From the NCBI GenBank assembly GCA_902513515.1, contig CABXNE010000008.1:1-41281 (forward strand): a stretch of 41,281 nt of DNA, written 5' to 3'. A program made the translations under genes and the position numbers. Below the pieces are notes generated by a model that had not been told where the DNA came from, ran no database searches, and worked only from the letters and a program-made list of their open reading frames with translations. This stretch comes from an uncultured SAR86 cluster bacterium. GTDB lineage: Bacteria; Pseudomonadota; Gammaproteobacteria; Magnimaribacterales; D2472. Of this stretch, positions 16,310 through 26,541 are shown piece after piece (positions within the stretch are counted from its first letter, which is position 1; each line of letters starts with the position of its first letter).

Positions 16310-17317
16310 ATGGGAGTTAAAAATAAAAAATGGGTCTTAAGAGAGAGGCCTCAAGGTCTAGTGAAAGACTCAGACTTTGAACTAGTGACTGAGGATCTTC
16401 CAGAAATAAAAGAGGGTGAAATTCTACTTGAGAATATATATCTTTCTTTTGATCCCACTCAAAGAGGATGGTTGAATGATGTGCCTGGATATCTTCCACC
16501 TGTACAGATAGGTGAAGTTATTCGATCAGGTGGTATAGGTCGAGTACTGGAGTCTAAGAATGATGAATACAAGGTTGATGATTTAACCTTTGGTTTTGTG
16601 GGTTGGCAAACTTATTGCGTGACTAAGCCTGAAGCCGACGGCAGATTTAGGGTCGTTCCTGATCTTCTTCCTATACCAACGATGTTGAATGTAATGGGTT
16701 CAACGGGTATTACAGCTTACTATGGATTAATAGAGCTTGGTGATCCCAAGCCAGGAGAGACAGTTTTGGTTTCAGGAGCTGCGGGCGCCACAGGCTCAGT
16801 GGTAGTTCAAATTGCTAAATTAAAAGGATGTCATGTTATAGGGATAGCTGGAGGCAAAGAAAAATGCGACTGGCTAAAAGAAGTTGGTGTTGATGATGTT
16901 ATTGATTATAAAAATTCAGATGTTCATGAAGAATTGCCAAAGGTTGCCAAAAATGGAATTGATATATATTTTGATAATGTTGGTGGCGAGATACTAGAAA
17001 CTGTTCTTTACTTGATAAATATAAATGCTCGAGTTCTTTTATGCGGCGGGATTTCATCTGGCTATGATGCAACTAGGCCACCAGATGGACCAAATAATTT
17101 ATTTTCCTTAATTATTAAGCGAGCAACAATGCAAGGATTTTTAGTTCTGGATTATTTACCTCGCTCGCAACAAGCCCTAGAAGAAATTGCAACCTGGGTT
17201 ATGGAAGGAAAACTGCAACATAGAGAAGACATTCAAGAGGGAATTGAAAATTGTCCACAAACTTTAAATAGGCTCTTTACCGGAGAAAATAAAGGTAAGC
17301 AGTTATTGAAAATTTAA
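16310..17317 (+). CDS. NADP-dependent oxidoreductase, zinc-independent MDR family (CurA/PTGR-like)
   Basis: The 335-residue protein is a medium-chain dehydrogenase/reductase of the 2-alkenal / leukotriene B4 reductase group, which reduce activated C=C bonds with NADPH. Landmarks are LSFDPTQRGWLND at 45-57 (compare LS.DPYMRG), the dinucleotide-binding SGAAGATGSVV at about 155-165, IGIAGGKEKCDWLKE and FDNVGGEILE at about 222-231. No zinc ligands are seen, as expected. AGGGG eight bases before the ATG is a good ribosome binding site. It is monocistronic and its end overlaps the convergent LON-domain gene by 4 bp. The substrate is unknown. Confidence 0.88.
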   Translation: MGVKNKKWVLRERPQGLVKDSDFELVTEDLPEIKEGEILLENIYLSFDPTQRGWLNDVPGYLPPVQIGEVIRSGGIGRVLESKNDEYKVDDLTFGFVGWQTYCVTKPEADGRFRVVPDLLPIPTMLNVMGSTGITAYYGLIELGDPKPGETVLVSGAAGATGSVVVQIAKLKGCHVIGIAGGKEKCDWLKEVGVDDVIDYKNSDVHEELPKVAKNGIDIYFDNVGGEILETVLYLININARVLLCGGISSGYDATRPPDGPNNLFSLIIKRATMQGFLVLDYLPRSQQALEEIATWVMEGKLQHREDIQEGIENCPQTLNRLFTGENKGKQLLKI

Positions 17318-17913
17318 GTAGATTTTTCTGAAATTTTATTGACCAATTTTGCAAGAATATTCATTCGCTGAGTTGCATCAAAAGCTTCAAGTAAGGCCTG
17401 TTTCTGAATGGGGGTAATTGGAATTAGTCCAGCTAATTGATAGCTCACAGATTCGGCCGATAAAAGATCAATCTCTAAAGGCAAAGATTTAACTTGTGGG
17501 TGCTCTTTAAGCTGACTAAGAACATTTATTAACTCAGGAAATTGAGCCAGAACAGCTTGATCATCAACAACGGGCTCAGCAATTGGAGAAATAGAGGCAA
17601 AGTGAAGTCCTGATTTAAGTTGCTCAACAGATTTTATAGATACTTTTTGTGATCCTCTAACAGTAATCCCTAGCAATCCATTAGGTAGTTGATTGAAGTC
17701 AATAATTTCAACAAAAGTTCCCTGGGACATGAAGCTATCGCCCGATTGATTGTTTTTACTCAAAGTAATAACAAAGCCAGTATCAGTGCTCATGCAATTT
17801 TTTACCATTGAAAGGTATCTAGGCTCGAAGATTTGAAGTGTTTGTATGGTTCCAGGCAAAACCACTAACCCCAAAGGGAACACTGGAAGTTTATTTGCTT
17901 TTGATGAAGTCAA
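17314..17913 (-). CDS. LON N-terminal (substrate-binding) domain protein
   Basis: The 199-residue protein is the LON substrate-binding domain on its own, without the AAA+ and protease parts. The typical start LPVFPLGLVVLPGTIQTLQIFEPRYLSMV is at 9-37, and GLLGITVRGSQKVSI follows at about 79-93. Such stand-alone proteins are common in proteobacteria and their role is unknown. The start is TTG at 17913, supported by GGAG (plus-strand 17921-17924) seven bases upstream. The 5' end overlaps the end of mpl by 23 bp, so it is cotranscribed with it. Confidence 0.88.
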   Translation of the reverse strand: MTSSKANKLPVFPLGLVVLPGTIQTLQIFEPRYLSMVKNCMSTDTGFVITLSKNNQSGDSFMSQGTFVEIIDFNQLPNGLLGITVRGSQKVSIKSVEQLKSGLHFASISPIAEPVVDDQAVLAQFPELINVLSQLKEHPQVKSLPLEIDLLSAESVSYQLAGLIPITPIQKQALLEAFDATQRMNILAKLVNKISEKST

Positions 17914-19192
17914 TTATTGGCTCCGATATTTTTTTGCTATCTTTATTGCTCATTATTAATATAACATCAAAATTATCTATATCCTTTTTTAGATCTCCCA
18001 ATAGTAAATTGATAGAATCATATTCAAATTTTTTATTTTGTTTACTTGATAAATTTAGCCAATAGACTTTCTCTAAGTCAGAAGCACTCTCATACAATTC
18101 TGCTCCATGATATCCCTGAGACATGGTATTGGAGGCCAGTTCAATAATGCCCAGTATATTTTGAGAAGAGAAATGATTAATAGCTGCGCGAACCGTATGT
18201 GATATTGCGGTTGGATGATGCGCAAAATCATCAATAACTATCTTATCATTGCTCTTAAAAACTGTTTCAAATCTCCTTTTTACCCCTTTTGAATTTTTAA
18301 GGGCTGAGAATGATTTCTGTGGATCGATTCCATGCAGAAAAGCTGCATACATAGCCATTACTGCATTGCTTAAATTATGCTGACCATGCATCGGGAGATC
18401 GCCAAAATTAAATTGTTGATTCTCAAAATGAATAACCCCTTCCTCAATTGAAAGTTGTATGTTTTCTTCTCTTCCAAGTTTGTGTGTATTAGACCAACAA
18501 CCCATCTCAATGAGATCCAAAATATTTTTATCACCATCATGAAAAAGAATATGGCCATTTGCAGGAACTGTTCTTACAGCATGGTGAAATTGCTTCAAGA
18601 TATCTGATAAATCATTAAATATGTCAGCATGATCAAATTCAATATTATTTATGATGAAAGTATCAGGATGGTAGTGAATAAATTTTGAGCGCTTATCAAA
18701 AAAAGCTGAGTCATATTCGTCTGCTTCAATTACAAATAATTCTGAGGAGCCAAGGCGCGCAGAATTTTCAAAGGAATCGCTTACACCACCAACTAGAAAT
18801 CCTACATCAATGCCCTGAGCTTTAAAGATTTCACAGATTAAAAATGATGTTGACGTTTTTCCATGCGTTCCTGAGACAGCAATTACCGTTCGATCACGTA
18901 TCATCTCGCCCAACATTTTGGGACCAGAAGTATACTCAAGTTTTTGATTTAAAATATATTCAACACATGGATTGCCCCTGCTTAATGCATTCCCTATAAC
19001 ATATAGATCAGCTGATGGCAGAGAAGATTCCTCATAGCCTTCTATCATCTCCACACCAAGAGAATCTAGTTGGTTAGACATTGGGGGATAGAATTGTTGA
19101 TCGCTTCCAGAAACTTTGTGGCCCTTTTCTAAAAGAATTTGTGCAAGCCCGCCCATAAAGGTGCCACAAATGCCTAATATATGAATTTTCAT
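17891..19192 (-). CDS. mpl: UDP-N-acetylmuramate:L-Ala-gamma-D-Glu-meso-DAP ligase
   Basis: Mpl recycles cell-wall tripeptide by joining it to UDP-MurNAc with ATP in the cytoplasm. From ATG 19192 the protein has 433 residues and begins MKIHILGICGTFMGG, exactly like E. coli Mpl. An upstream in-frame ATG at 19225 would add eleven unconserved residues and run through a palindrome, so I reject it. Visible motifs are the ATP-binding SGTHGKTSTS, EADEYDSAFFDKRSKF, NNIEFDHADIF, and DFAHHPTAI in the C-terminal ligase domain. With dacA, mltB and PBP2 nearby, the window is rich in wall metabolism. Confidence 0.95.
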   Translation of the reverse strand: MKIHILGICGTFMGGLAQILLEKGHKVSGSDQQFYPPMSNQLDSLGVEMIEGYEESSLPSADLYVIGNALSRGNPCVEYILNQKLEYTSGPKMLGEMIRDRTVIAVSGTHGKTSTSFLICEIFKAQGIDVGFLVGGVSDSFENSARLGSSELFVIEADEYDSAFFDKRSKFIHYHPDTFIINNIEFDHADIFNDLSDILKQFHHAVRTVPANGHILFHDGDKNILDLIEMGCWSNTHKLGREENIQLSIEEGVIHFENQQFNFGDLPMHGQHNLSNAVMAMYAAFLHGIDPQKSFSALKNSKGVKRRFETVFKSNDKIVIDDFAHHPTAISHTVRAAINHFSSQNILGIIELASNTMSQGYHGAELYESASDLEKVYWLNLSSKQNKKFEYDSINLLLGDLKKDIDNFDVILIMSNKDSKKISEPIIDFIKSK

Positions 19193-19207
19193 TTTTAAAT
19201 ATTTGTC

Positions 19208-19223
19208 GGTAACATTTGTTACC
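19208..19223. promoter_or_regulatory. Perfect 16-bp palindrome between mpl and pfp (candidate operator)
   Basis: GGTAACATTTGTTACC has 7-base arms (GGTAACA / TGTTACC) around TT, a perfect dyad. It lies in the 60-bp gap between the divergent mpl (start 19192) and phosphofructokinase (start 19253) genes, 15 bases upstream of mpl. Symmetry, size and position suit a dimeric repressor or activator that controls one or both genes. A 16-base stem is also possible in the mpl leader RNA. No known regulator is assigned. Confidence 0.45.
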
Positions 19224-19252
19224 ATAGACCATATTAATTAATTTATAAACTA

Positions 19253-20494
19253 ATGAAAAAAAATGCTTTTTACGCTCAATCTGGTGGCGTGACATCTGTT
19301 ATCAATGCCTCTGCGAGCGCAGTAATACTTGAAGCAAAAAAATTTTCTCAGATTGGGAAAGTTTATGCGGGCAAAAATGGAATCTTGGGGGCATTAAGAG
19401 AGGAGTTAATAGATACCTCCAAGGAATCAAAAAAATTTATAGAGAGCTTGCAATACCGACCTGGTGGAGTGTTTGGCTCATGTCGATATAAGCTTAAAGA
19501 GATAGATGAAAACTTAAGCGAATACGAAAGATTGATCGAAGTTTTTAAAGCTCATAATATTGGTTACTTTTTTTATAATGGTGGAAATGATTCTGCAGAC
19601 ACTGCTTTAAAAATATCTCAGATAAGCAATAAGCTTAACTATCCTCTGCAATGCATAGCAATACCTAAAACTGTAGATAATGATCTTGCTGTTACAGACT
19701 GCTGCCCAGGATTTGGATCGGTAGCCAAATATGTAGTTACCTCTACTATTGAAGCTGCGCTTGATGTTGAATCAATGCATGAGAGTTCTACAAAAGTTTT
19801 TATTCTTGAGGTCATGGGTAGGCATGCTGGCTGGATAGCGGGCTCAAGCTGCTTAGCAAAAAATAGTCATCCGGGGGCGCCTCATATAATCTTGCTCCCT
19901 GAAGTAAGCTTTCATCAAACTAAGTTCTTAGCCAAAGTAAAACAGATAGTTAAAAAAAATGGTTTTTGTGTCATTGTTGCATCAGAAGGAGTCAAGGATT
20001 CTAAAGGAAAATTTTTAGCTGAATCAGACTCAAAGGATGCATTTGGTCATAGTCAACTTGGGGGTGTGGCACCTCGATTAGCAGATCTAATTAATAAAAA
20101 ATTGAAGTTAAAAAATCACTGGGCCGTTGCTGACTATCTCCAAAGAAGCGCAACTCATCTATCATCAGGTGTAGATAGAGCTCATGCCTATGAGGTTGGT
20201 AAAAAGGCAGTGGAATATGCTGTAGAAGGACTAAATGGAGTAATGCCAGTTATCAAACGTAAAAGTTCCACACCATATAAATGGGAGGTTATTCCTGCGC
20301 CATTAACAAAAATTGCAAATGTAGAGAAAAAACTACCAGCTGGATTTATTACTAAAGATGGGTTTGGTATGACAAAGAAAGCGCATGGTTACTTTCAACC
20401 GCTTATCGAAGGAAAGATAGAAGAGGTAAAAAATATAAATTATCAGGCTGGAAAAATGCAAATGGCATCGAAAAAATTAAAGGCCTGGAGATAA
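19253..20494 (+). CDS. pfp: Pyrophosphate-dependent 6-phosphofructokinase
   Basis: The 413-residue protein phosphorylates fructose 6-phosphate, reversibly if pyrophosphate is the donor. Family motifs are AQSGGVTSVINAS at 8-20, NGGNDSADT at 109-117, PKTVDNDL at 138-145 with the catalytic aspartates, and EVMGRHAGW at 186-194. The Lys in PKT(V)DND replaces the Gly of ATP enzymes, and the residue after GG is not followed by G (GGND rather than GGDG). Both features point to pyrophosphate rather than ATP. No ribosome binding site is seen. The gene diverges from mpl across a palindrome and overlaps the convergent DUF2244 gene by 18 bp. Confidence 0.93.
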   Translation: MKKNAFYAQSGGVTSVINASASAVILEAKKFSQIGKVYAGKNGILGALREELIDTSKESKKFIESLQYRPGGVFGSCRYKLKEIDENLSEYERLIEVFKAHNIGYFFYNGGNDSADTALKISQISNKLNYPLQCIAIPKTVDNDLAVTDCCPGFGSVAKYVVTSTIEAALDVESMHESSTKVFILEVMGRHAGWIAGSSCLAKNSHPGAPHIILLPEVSFHQTKFLAKVKQIVKKNGFCVIVASEGVKDSKGKFLAESDSKDAFGHSQLGGVAPRLADLINKKLKLKNHWAVADYLQRSATHLSSGVDRAHAYEVGKKAVEYAVEGLNGVMPVIKRKSSTPYKWEVIPAPLTKIANVEKKLPAGFITKDGFGMTKKAHGYFQPLIEGKIEEVKNINYQAGKMQMASKKLKAWR

Positions 20495-20968
20495 TGCATT
20501 AAGCTGACTAATGATTCTTTTTAATTCATTTTTAAGAATTAGCTTATCTTCTTCATTCAAAAATGATCCAAAATAAAACCTTTTTCCTTTTGATTGAAAA
20601 CAAAATTGATTTGAATTGTACTGATCAGTTTCTACTTCAAGGACAGCAAAGCTTCTAAACTCTTCCCAACTTTTTTCTTTAATTAACCTTCCTTTTTCTA
20701 ATTTAATTTTGTTATTTGAAATATAAATAATCTCTTTTTGCTGACTCCAACGGAAACTAATGTAAAAACAAGTCAAAACAATAATTACTTCTAATCCAGC
20801 AAAGGGGAGAATTAATCCAGCGCCCATAATTAGAAAGAAGAAGCCAATTGCTAAGCAGATAAAAGCTATGCTGCTTAAAAAAATTACTCGACTCCACCCT
20901 CTTAAGGAATAATTAGGATAAATCTCTATTAAAAAATTATTTTCTGTAGTTTCTTGAATCCTAATCAT
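20477..20968 (-). CDS. DUF2244 integral membrane protein
   Basis: The 163-residue protein has two closely spaced membrane spans (about 28-48 and 52-70) joined by a short turn containing GAGLILPFAGLEV, the DUF2244 signature. It then has a cytoplasmic domain with RWSQQKEIIYISNNKIKLEKGR and FYFGSFLNEEDK. The function of the family is unknown; some members sit near cytochrome oxidase genes, which is not the case here. It is monocistronic, diverges from argD across only 14 bp, and its 3' end overlaps pfp. Confidence 0.82.
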   Translation of the reverse strand: MIRIQETTENNFLIEIYPNYSLRGWSRVIFLSSIAFICLAIGFFFLIMGAGLILPFAGLEVIIVLTCFYISFRWSQQKEIIYISNNKIKLEKGRLIKEKSWEEFRSFAVLEVETDQYNSNQFCFQSKGKRFYFGSFLNEEDKLILKNELKRIISQLNALSPGL

Positions 20969-20982
20969 ATGTACAATGGTAT
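20969..20982. promoter_or_regulatory. 14-bp divergent start region of DUF2244 gene and argD
   Basis: The two start codons are 14 bp apart. A plus-strand TACAAT at 20972-20977 is followed by five bases and then the argD ATG. Transcription would therefore start at or just inside the ATG, giving a leaderless mRNA. On the minus strand TATACC (20983 down to 20978) lies nine bases before the DUF2244 start. Neither gene has room for a Shine-Dalgarno sequence between promoter and start. Confidence 0.4.
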
Positions 20983-22182
20983 ATGGTCACTAGAACAGAT
21001 TTCAACCGATACATGATGCCGACATACAAGCCGGCAGAGTTTGTTCCCTCAAAAGCAAAAGGATCTTTGATTTGGGACAAACAAAACAAAAAATATATAG
21101 ATTTTGCATCTGGTATTGCTGTTTCTAGTTTGGGACATTGCCACCCAATTCTCAATAAAGCATTGGCAGATCAATCTAAGAAAATTTGGCACTTATCAAA
21201 TCTACTAACCAATGAGCCAGCACTTAGATTAGCTAAAATTTTCTGCAAACACACTTTTGCTGAAAAAGTTTTCTTTGCTAACTCGGGTGCTGAAGCTGTA
21301 GAAGGTGCTATAAAGACAGCCCGAAAATATGCATACCTTAATATAAGTAAAAATAAGAATGAAATAGTTTCATTTTCTGATGCTTTTCATGGTCGAACAA
21401 TGATGGCCATTGCTCTCAATGGATCAGATAGATTTATTGAAGGATTTGGTCCTATGCCTGAAGGAATTAAACATCATCCATTTAATGAATCAAAGAATCT
21501 AGAGAAGGCCATCACTAAAAAAACTGCAGCCGTAATCGTCGAGCTTGTTCAAGGAGAAGCGGGGATTATCAAAGCAAAAAAAGGCTTTATTCAAAAAATT
21601 CAGAGGTTATGTAAACTAAATAATGCACTGCTTATTATTGATGAGGTTCAATCAGGAGCAGGAAGAACTGGAACCTTGTTTGCCTATGAGCAATTTGGTA
21701 TTAAGCCAGACATAATGTGCTGCGCTAAAGGTATAGGTGGCGGGATTCCTATTGGTGCAATACTCACGTCTTCAAAAATTGCTGAATGCATGCAACTTGG
21801 TTCTCACGGTTCTACCTTTGGAGGCAATCCTCTTGCTTGTGCTGTTGCGGAACAAGTGATGACCATGCTATCTAAAAAATCATTGCTAAATGGCGTAAAG
21901 AAAAAGGAAAAATTGTTTTTAAATGAACTTCAGAATATTAATAAAGAATTGAAATGCTTTAGCGCAATAAGAAGCTCTGGTCTTTGGATAGGATGTAAAT
22001 TAAATGTAACAGAAAGTTTTAATTTAGATACTGTTATGAAAGCTTGCTATGCAAAAGGCCTGATGATTCTGAAAGCAAATAATAATACTATTCGCATAGC
22101 ACCAAGTCTAATTATTGAAGATGAACTAATTTTAAAAGGCCTAAATATTTTAAGACAAGCTATTCAGGAGAAGCTTCAGTAG
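20983..22182 (+). CDS. argD: Acetylornithine (N-succinyl-DAP/succinylornithine) aminotransferase
   Basis: This PLP enzyme transfers the amino group between N-acetylornithine and 2-oxoglutarate in arginine synthesis; homologues also serve lysine (DapC) and arginine breakdown (AstC). The 399-residue protein starts like ArgD ([18 protein letters not shown] ... [18 protein letters not shown]). It shows [13 protein letters not shown] at 99-111, the cofactor aspartate in [13 protein letters not shown] at 218-230 and the Schiff-base Lys249 in [13 protein letters not shown]. No other arg or ast gene is nearby, so the pathway choice rests on similarity. The end overlaps the convergent parC by 23 bp. 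Confidence 0.9.
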   Translation: MVTRTDFNRYMMPTYKPAEFVPSKAKGSLIWDKQNKKYIDFASGIAVSSLGHCHPILNKALADQSKKIWHLSNLLTNEPALRLAKIFCKHTFAEKVFFANSGAEAVEGAIKTARKYAYLNISKNKNEIVSFSDAFHGRTMMAIALNGSDRFIEGFGPMPEGIKHHPFNESKNLEKAITKKTAAVIVELVQGEAGIIKAKKGFIQKIQRLCKLNNALLIIDEVQSGAGRTGTLFAYEQFGIKPDIMCCAKGIGGGIPIGAILTSSKIAECMQLGSHGSTFGGNPLACAVAEQVMTMLSKKSLLNGVKKKEKLFLNELQNINKELKCFSAIRSSGLWIGCKLNVTESFNLDTVMKACYAKGLMILKANNNTIRIAPSLIIEDELILKGLNILRQAIQEKLQ

Positions 22183-24448
22183 ATTTTTGTATTTCTTCTA
22201 GCTTAATACTGCCATTATATCCAGCAGGCAAAACCCGCCCTCTTTTTGCTCTAGAAGAAACATATTCTTCTAATTCTTTTAAAGTCCATGTTTTGCCGCC
22301 AGTTTTCCCTTCATGATGGATATGCAGTTTGCTGTCTTCTGCTAAGCAGCAAACATCCATCATAAATTCAGACTTTTCTTTAAAAGCTTTTGTTGAAATG
22401 CTTATAAGTTTATTTCCCTTGCCTTTAGGTAGGACTGGTAATTCTTCTATCGGGAAAATTAACATTTTGTTACTTACCTTTCCCTTATTATCCTGAGAGG
22501 AGAAAGTTGCAGCAACAAATTTATGGTTCTCATTGATTGCAACAGGAGAAATTACACTAGCTCCTTCAGGGGTTTTCATAAATTGCTTCCCTTTTTTCTG
22601 ATTAGAGATTGAATTAGATAAGCTGCTTATAAAACCAAAGCCGGCAGAATTAGAAATTAATATCTTAGATTCCTCGGCTCCAATTGCCACGCCCTCAAAT
22701 GTCATTCCTGATTCAGAAACAACACGTCCAGTTAAGGGCTCACCCATTCCCCTAGCAGATGGCAAAGAATGAGCCGGTAATGAAAATGCTTTGCCGCCAG
22801 AATCAAAAAAGACAGCTGCTTGATTGTTTCTCCCTTTTGCAAAATGCTGTAATTTATCATCTCCCCTATAAGTAAGACTGCTTGGATCAATATCATGGCC
22901 TTTAGCCGATCTAATCCATCCTGCCTTAGATAAAATTACTGTAACCGCTTCTGATGTAACCACCTCTTCTTCAGAAAAAGCCTTAGCATCTGAAGTTGAT
23001 TCAATTGGAGAATTTCTATCGTCTCCAAAATTTTCTTTAATTTCTTTCAACTCATTCTTAATATAAGTTTTTAATCTAGCTTTTGATTTGATTATTTTTT
23101 CTAGGTCAGATCGCTCAGCTTCCAGCGCATTTTTTTCTTCTTCAAGCTTAATTTGTTCTAACTTAGCTAACTGTCTTAAGCGAATTTCTAAAATTGCATT
23201 AGTTTGTATCTCTGAAATCTTAAAAGCTTTCATTAATTCTTTCTTTGGATCATCGCTATTTCTTATAATATGAATGACTTTATCTAGGTCAAGATAAACA
23301 ATTAATAAGCCTTCTAAAATGTGAATTCTGTCATGAACCTGATCTAATCTATGCTCTAATTTTCTCATCACAGTTTGTTGCCTAAACTTAAGCCACTCTG
23401 CAATTAAATCTTTCAGAGCGAATACTCTTGGAGATCCCTTTAAGCTAATCAAATTCATATTTGATCGATAATTTTTCTGCAAATCTGTAGTTGCAAAAAG
23501 ATGATTCATTACTTCAGTTGAGTCTATGCGATTAGACTTTAAAGATATTACTAACCTGACAGGCTCTTTATGGTCTCCCTCGTCTCTTAAATCAACCACC
23601 ATAGGAAGTTTTTTCTTTTGCATTTGATCTGCAATTTGCTCAAGAATCTTTGAGCCAGAAGCTTGGTGAGGTAGAGCTCTAACAACAATATCATTGCCCT
23701 CCGTATCCCAATGAGCTCTTATCTTAAATCCACCTTTTCCAGTTTCATACATCTCATTAAGCTCTTCAGTTGAAGCAATAATAGGAGCAGGATTACCAAA
23801 ATCAGGCCCTTTGATAAACTTTAATAAGTCTTTTGTTTTCGCTTTAGGATTATCTAAAACATGTATGCATGCATCTAAGACTTCATTGATATTATGAGAT
23901 GGAATATCAGTTGCCATACCAACAGCTATACCAGTGGTTCCATTAAGAAGAATGCTAGGTATCTTTGCTGGTAAGATTATTGGTTCTAGCAAAGAACCAT
24001 CAAAATTAGGCTGCCAATCAACTGTTCCTAGTTTCAATTCAGAGAGTAGTAAATCAGCAAATCCCGTCAATTTTGATTCGGTATAACGCATTGCAGCAAA
24101 TGATTTGGGATCATCTTGGGTGCCCCAATTTCCTTGACCATCCACAAGAGGGTATCTAAATGAAAAGTTTTGGGCCATCAGTACCATTGCTTCATATGCT
24201 GCACTATCTCCATGAGGATGGAATTTACCAATTACGTCTCCTACGGTCCTGGCAGATTTTTTATATTTTGAGCCAGCATTTAAACCCAGCTCACTCATAG
24301 CGTAGAGAATTCTCCTTTGCACTGGTTTCATTCCATCACCAATGTGAGGTAATGCACGATCTAAAATGACATACATTGAGTAGTTTAGGTAGGATTCCTC
24401 TGCGTATTCCTTCAGACTAATAGAGTTAATATTTTTATTCGTTTTCAT
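22160..24448 (-). CDS. parC: DNA topoisomerase IV subunit A
   Basis: ParC is the cleavage subunit of topoisomerase IV, which decatenates daughter chromosomes. I start it at ATG 24448 (762 residues), two bases after the parE stop. A GTG at 24487 would add thirteen residues overlapping parE and fits the family less well. The active-site Tyr122 is in [10 protein letters not shown], and the quinolone-determining region reads [15 protein letters not shown], with the usual Ser/Glu-type positions recognisable. Good matches are [22 protein letters not shown] and the C-terminal pinwheel domain. ParC is preferred over GyrA because of the adjacent parE and the absence of the GyrA box. Confidence 0.96.
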   Translation of the reverse strand: MKTNKNINSISLKEYAEESYLNYSMYVILDRALPHIGDGMKPVQRRILYAMSELGLNAGSKYKKSARTVGDVIGKFHPHGDSAAYEAMVLMAQNFSFRYPLVDGQGNWGTQDDPKSFAAMRYTESKLTGFADLLLSELKLGTVDWQPNFDGSLLEPIILPAKIPSILLNGTTGIAVGMATDIPSHNINEVLDACIHVLDNPKAKTKDLLKFIKGPDFGNPAPIIASTEELNEMYETGKGGFKIRAHWDTEGNDIVVRALPHQASGSKILEQIADQMQKKKLPMVVDLRDEGDHKEPVRLVISLKSNRIDSTEVMNHLFATTDLQKNYRSNMNLISLKGSPRVFALKDLIAEWLKFRQQTVMRKLEHRLDQVHDRIHILEGLLIVYLDLDKVIHIIRNSDDPKKELMKAFKISEIQTNAILEIRLRQLAKLEQIKLEEEKNALEAERSDLEKIIKSKARLKTYIKNELKEIKENFGDDRNSPIESTSDAKAFSEEEVVTSEAVTVILSKAGWIRSAKGHDIDPSSLTYRGDDKLQHFAKGRNNQAAVFFDSGGKAFSLPAHSLPSARGMGEPLTGRVVSESGMTFEGVAIGAEESKILISNSAGFGFISSLSNSISNQKKGKQFMKTPEGASVISPVAINENHKFVAATFSSQDNKGKVSNKMLIFPIEELPVLPKGKGNKLISISTKAFKEKSEFMMDVCCLAEDSKLHIHHEGKTGGKTWTLKELEEYVSSRAKRGRVLPAGYNGSIKLEEIQKSTEASPE

Positions 24449-24450
24449 AA

Positions 24451-26340
24451 TTAAACTGTTACTATTTTGCCTCTTTTTTCTAGCCACTCTTTTCTTGCTC
24501 CGGCATTTTTCTTGGAAAGCAATAAATCCATCATGCTATTTACATTATCAGTTGACGTAACAGTCAATTGAACCAGTCTTCTAGTTTTAGGGTCCATGAC
24601 TGTCTCACGCAATTGAGATGGGTTCATTTCACCCAAGCCTTTAAACCTTTGGATATCAATTTTTGGCTTTCCAGGCTTTGTTTTTAATTTTTTTACAATA
24701 GAATCTTTTTCATCTTCATCTAAGGCATAAAAAACTTCTTTTGCACAATCAACTCTAAATAATGGGGGCATGGCTACATAAATGTGACCTGCCAGGATCA
24801 ATGGTTTGTAATGCCTAAGAAAAAGAGCACAAAGCAGAGTAGCAATATGAAGCCCATCTGAATCAGCATCAGCTAAAATACAAATTTTTCCATACCTCAA
24901 TGATTCAATGTCCGCACTTCCAGGATTCACTCCAATTGCTGTTGAAATATCTTTAATTTCTGCTGATTTAATGATCTCAGAACTTTCCAAATCCCAAGTG
25001 TTCAGAATTTTTCCTCTTAAAGGCATTATTGCTTGAAATTTTCTCTCCCTAGATTGCTTAGCAGAGCCCCCAGCAGAATCTCCTTCAACGAAAAATAACT
25101 CAGTCTCTGCTAGGTCAGTGCTATTGCAATCAGAAAGTTTGCCTGGAAGAGCTGGACCTTGAAAAGATTTTTTTCTATCAACAACTTTGGTCTCTTTTGC
25201 TCTTGCTTGTGCCGAAGCAATAGCTAATTCTGCAAGCTTTTCGCCCTCTTCTGTATGCTGGTTAAACCAAATACTTAGAATATCTTTCGTTGTAGAATTC
25301 ACAAAAGCTTGGTGATCTTTTGAATCTAGCCTCTCCTTAGTTTGACCGGCAAATTGAGGATTCGTTAGTTTTGAAGAAATAACAAAAGTGCTATGTTGGA
25401 CGACATCCTCAGCTGTTATCTTTATGCCTTTGGGAATTAAATTCCTAAACTCACAGAATTCTTTGACAGATTCTAATAAGCCTGCCTTAAAACCATTTAA
25501 ATGTGATCCCCCCTGCGGTGTAGGAATAAGATTGACATATGATTCATTCATGAGATTTTTTACAGGCTTGGTAGACCAATTTAAAACAAAATCTAATGCA
25601 TTATCATCTTCCAATTTGCTACATGAGATTGACTCCTCTAATAATGATTCGATGCCTTCTGAGGATTCTGATAAATAAGAAATCAGTCCATTTTCATAAT
25701 TCCATGGAATCTTCTCATTTTTTTTCTCATCAAAGTATTCAATTGTTAAGCCAGGGCATAAAACTGCCTTAGCTTTAAGCAGGTGTTTAAGACTATTTTT
25801 ATCAATATTAGTTGTTTCAAAATATTGGGAGTCTGGCACAAAACTAATTTCAGTTCCTGTATTCCTAGGGCCTATATCTCCAACTTTCTTTAAATCTTTA
25901 GTTTTCTCTCCGCCTTCAAAATCCATTTCAAATCTATGACCATCGCGTTTGATTTCAACAGATAGTTTTTTAGATAAAGCATTTACAACAGAGACGCCTA
26001 CTCCGTGCAAACCACCAGAAAAATTATAATCTTCTCCTGAAAACTTTGCTCCAGCGTGAAGTTTACACATTATTAATTCAACACCTGTGACCTTATGTTC
26101 AGGATGAATGTCTACTGGCATACCTCTACCATCATCAATAACTGAAATAGTGCCGTCTTTATGAAGAGTAACTTTTATCTTTGCGCAGTGACCAGCCAAA
26201 GCTTCATCAATTGAATTATCTAGAACTTCTTGGATAAGGTGGTTTGGGCAGGAGGTATCTGTATACATGCCCGGTCTTTTTCGGACCGGATCTAAGCCTG
26301 ATAGAACTTCTATCGACTCTGAATCATAATTTTTAACCAA
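24451..26340 (-). CDS. parE: DNA topoisomerase IV subunit B
   Basis: ParE is the ATPase subunit of topoisomerase IV. The 629-residue length matches ParE, not the longer proteobacterial GyrB. In the GHKL ATPase domain Glu37 and Asn41/42 (QEVLDNS), DDGRGMP at 69-75 and [15 protein letters not shown] at 109-123 are visible. In the TOPRIM domain [11 protein letters not shown] begins at 419 and DADSDG at 491. The start is TTG at 26340, supported by AGGA on the minus strand about nine bases upstream and by alignment with the start of E. coli ParE. It directly precedes parC. Confidence 0.96.
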   Translation of the reverse strand: MVKNYDSESIEVLSGLDPVRKRPGMYTDTSCPNHLIQEVLDNSIDEALAGHCAKIKVTLHKDGTISVIDDGRGMPVDIHPEHKVTGVELIMCKLHAGAKFSGEDYNFSGGLHGVGVSVVNALSKKLSVEIKRDGHRFEMDFEGGEKTKDLKKVGDIGPRNTGTEISFVPDSQYFETTNIDKNSLKHLLKAKAVLCPGLTIEYFDEKKNEKIPWNYENGLISYLSESSEGIESLLEESISCSKLEDDNALDFVLNWSTKPVKNLMNESYVNLIPTPQGGSHLNGFKAGLLESVKEFCEFRNLIPKGIKITAEDVVQHSTFVISSKLTNPQFAGQTKERLDSKDHQAFVNSTTKDILSIWFNQHTEEGEKLAELAIASAQARAKETKVVDRKKSFQGPALPGKLSDCNSTDLAETELFFVEGDSAGGSAKQSRERKFQAIMPLRGKILNTWDLESSEIIKSAEIKDISTAIGVNPGSADIESLRYGKICILADADSDGLHIATLLCALFLRHYKPLILAGHIYVAMPPLFRVDCAKEVFYALDEDEKDSIVKKLKTKPGKPKIDIQRFKGLGEMNPSQLRETVMDPKTRRLVQLTVTSTDNVNSMMDLLLSKKNAGARKEWLEKRGKIVTV

Positions 26341-26483
26341 TTAATTTTTCCTGATGCTAATGAACTTTTATCTAATATTCTACTCTAACTAAATTGAAAG
26401 AAAGCTATTAATTTAAGAGATTTTAGGAGTTTTTTTAACAATAGACTAAAATAAGAAAAATAGCATTTAAGTGTAAAGTGAAC

Positions 26484-26513
26484 TTGACATACGGGCCCCA
26501 AAAGAGTTCTAAT
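26484..26513 (+). promoter_or_regulatory. Sigma-70-type promoter of tolC
   Basis: TTGACA at 26484-26489 is a perfect -35 box. TCTAAT at 26508-26513 matches five of six -10 positions, with an 18-bp spacer that includes GGGCCC. Transcription should start near 26520, giving a leader of about 22 bases before the tolC ATG at 26542. This is the clearest housekeeping promoter in the window. Confidence 0.7.
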
Positions 26514-26541
26514 GTGTGCACTGTAAACATTAATTTTTAAT

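Noticed and set aside
17891-19225. Longer mpl reading from ATG 19225
   Set aside because: The eleven extra residues do not match Mpl, which starts at MKIHILG, and they would be encoded by the 16-bp palindrome region.
24449-24487. GTG start for parC inside parE
   Set aside because: ATG 24448 lies directly after the parE stop and gives the family's normal start; the extension is lysine/arginine-rich and unconserved.
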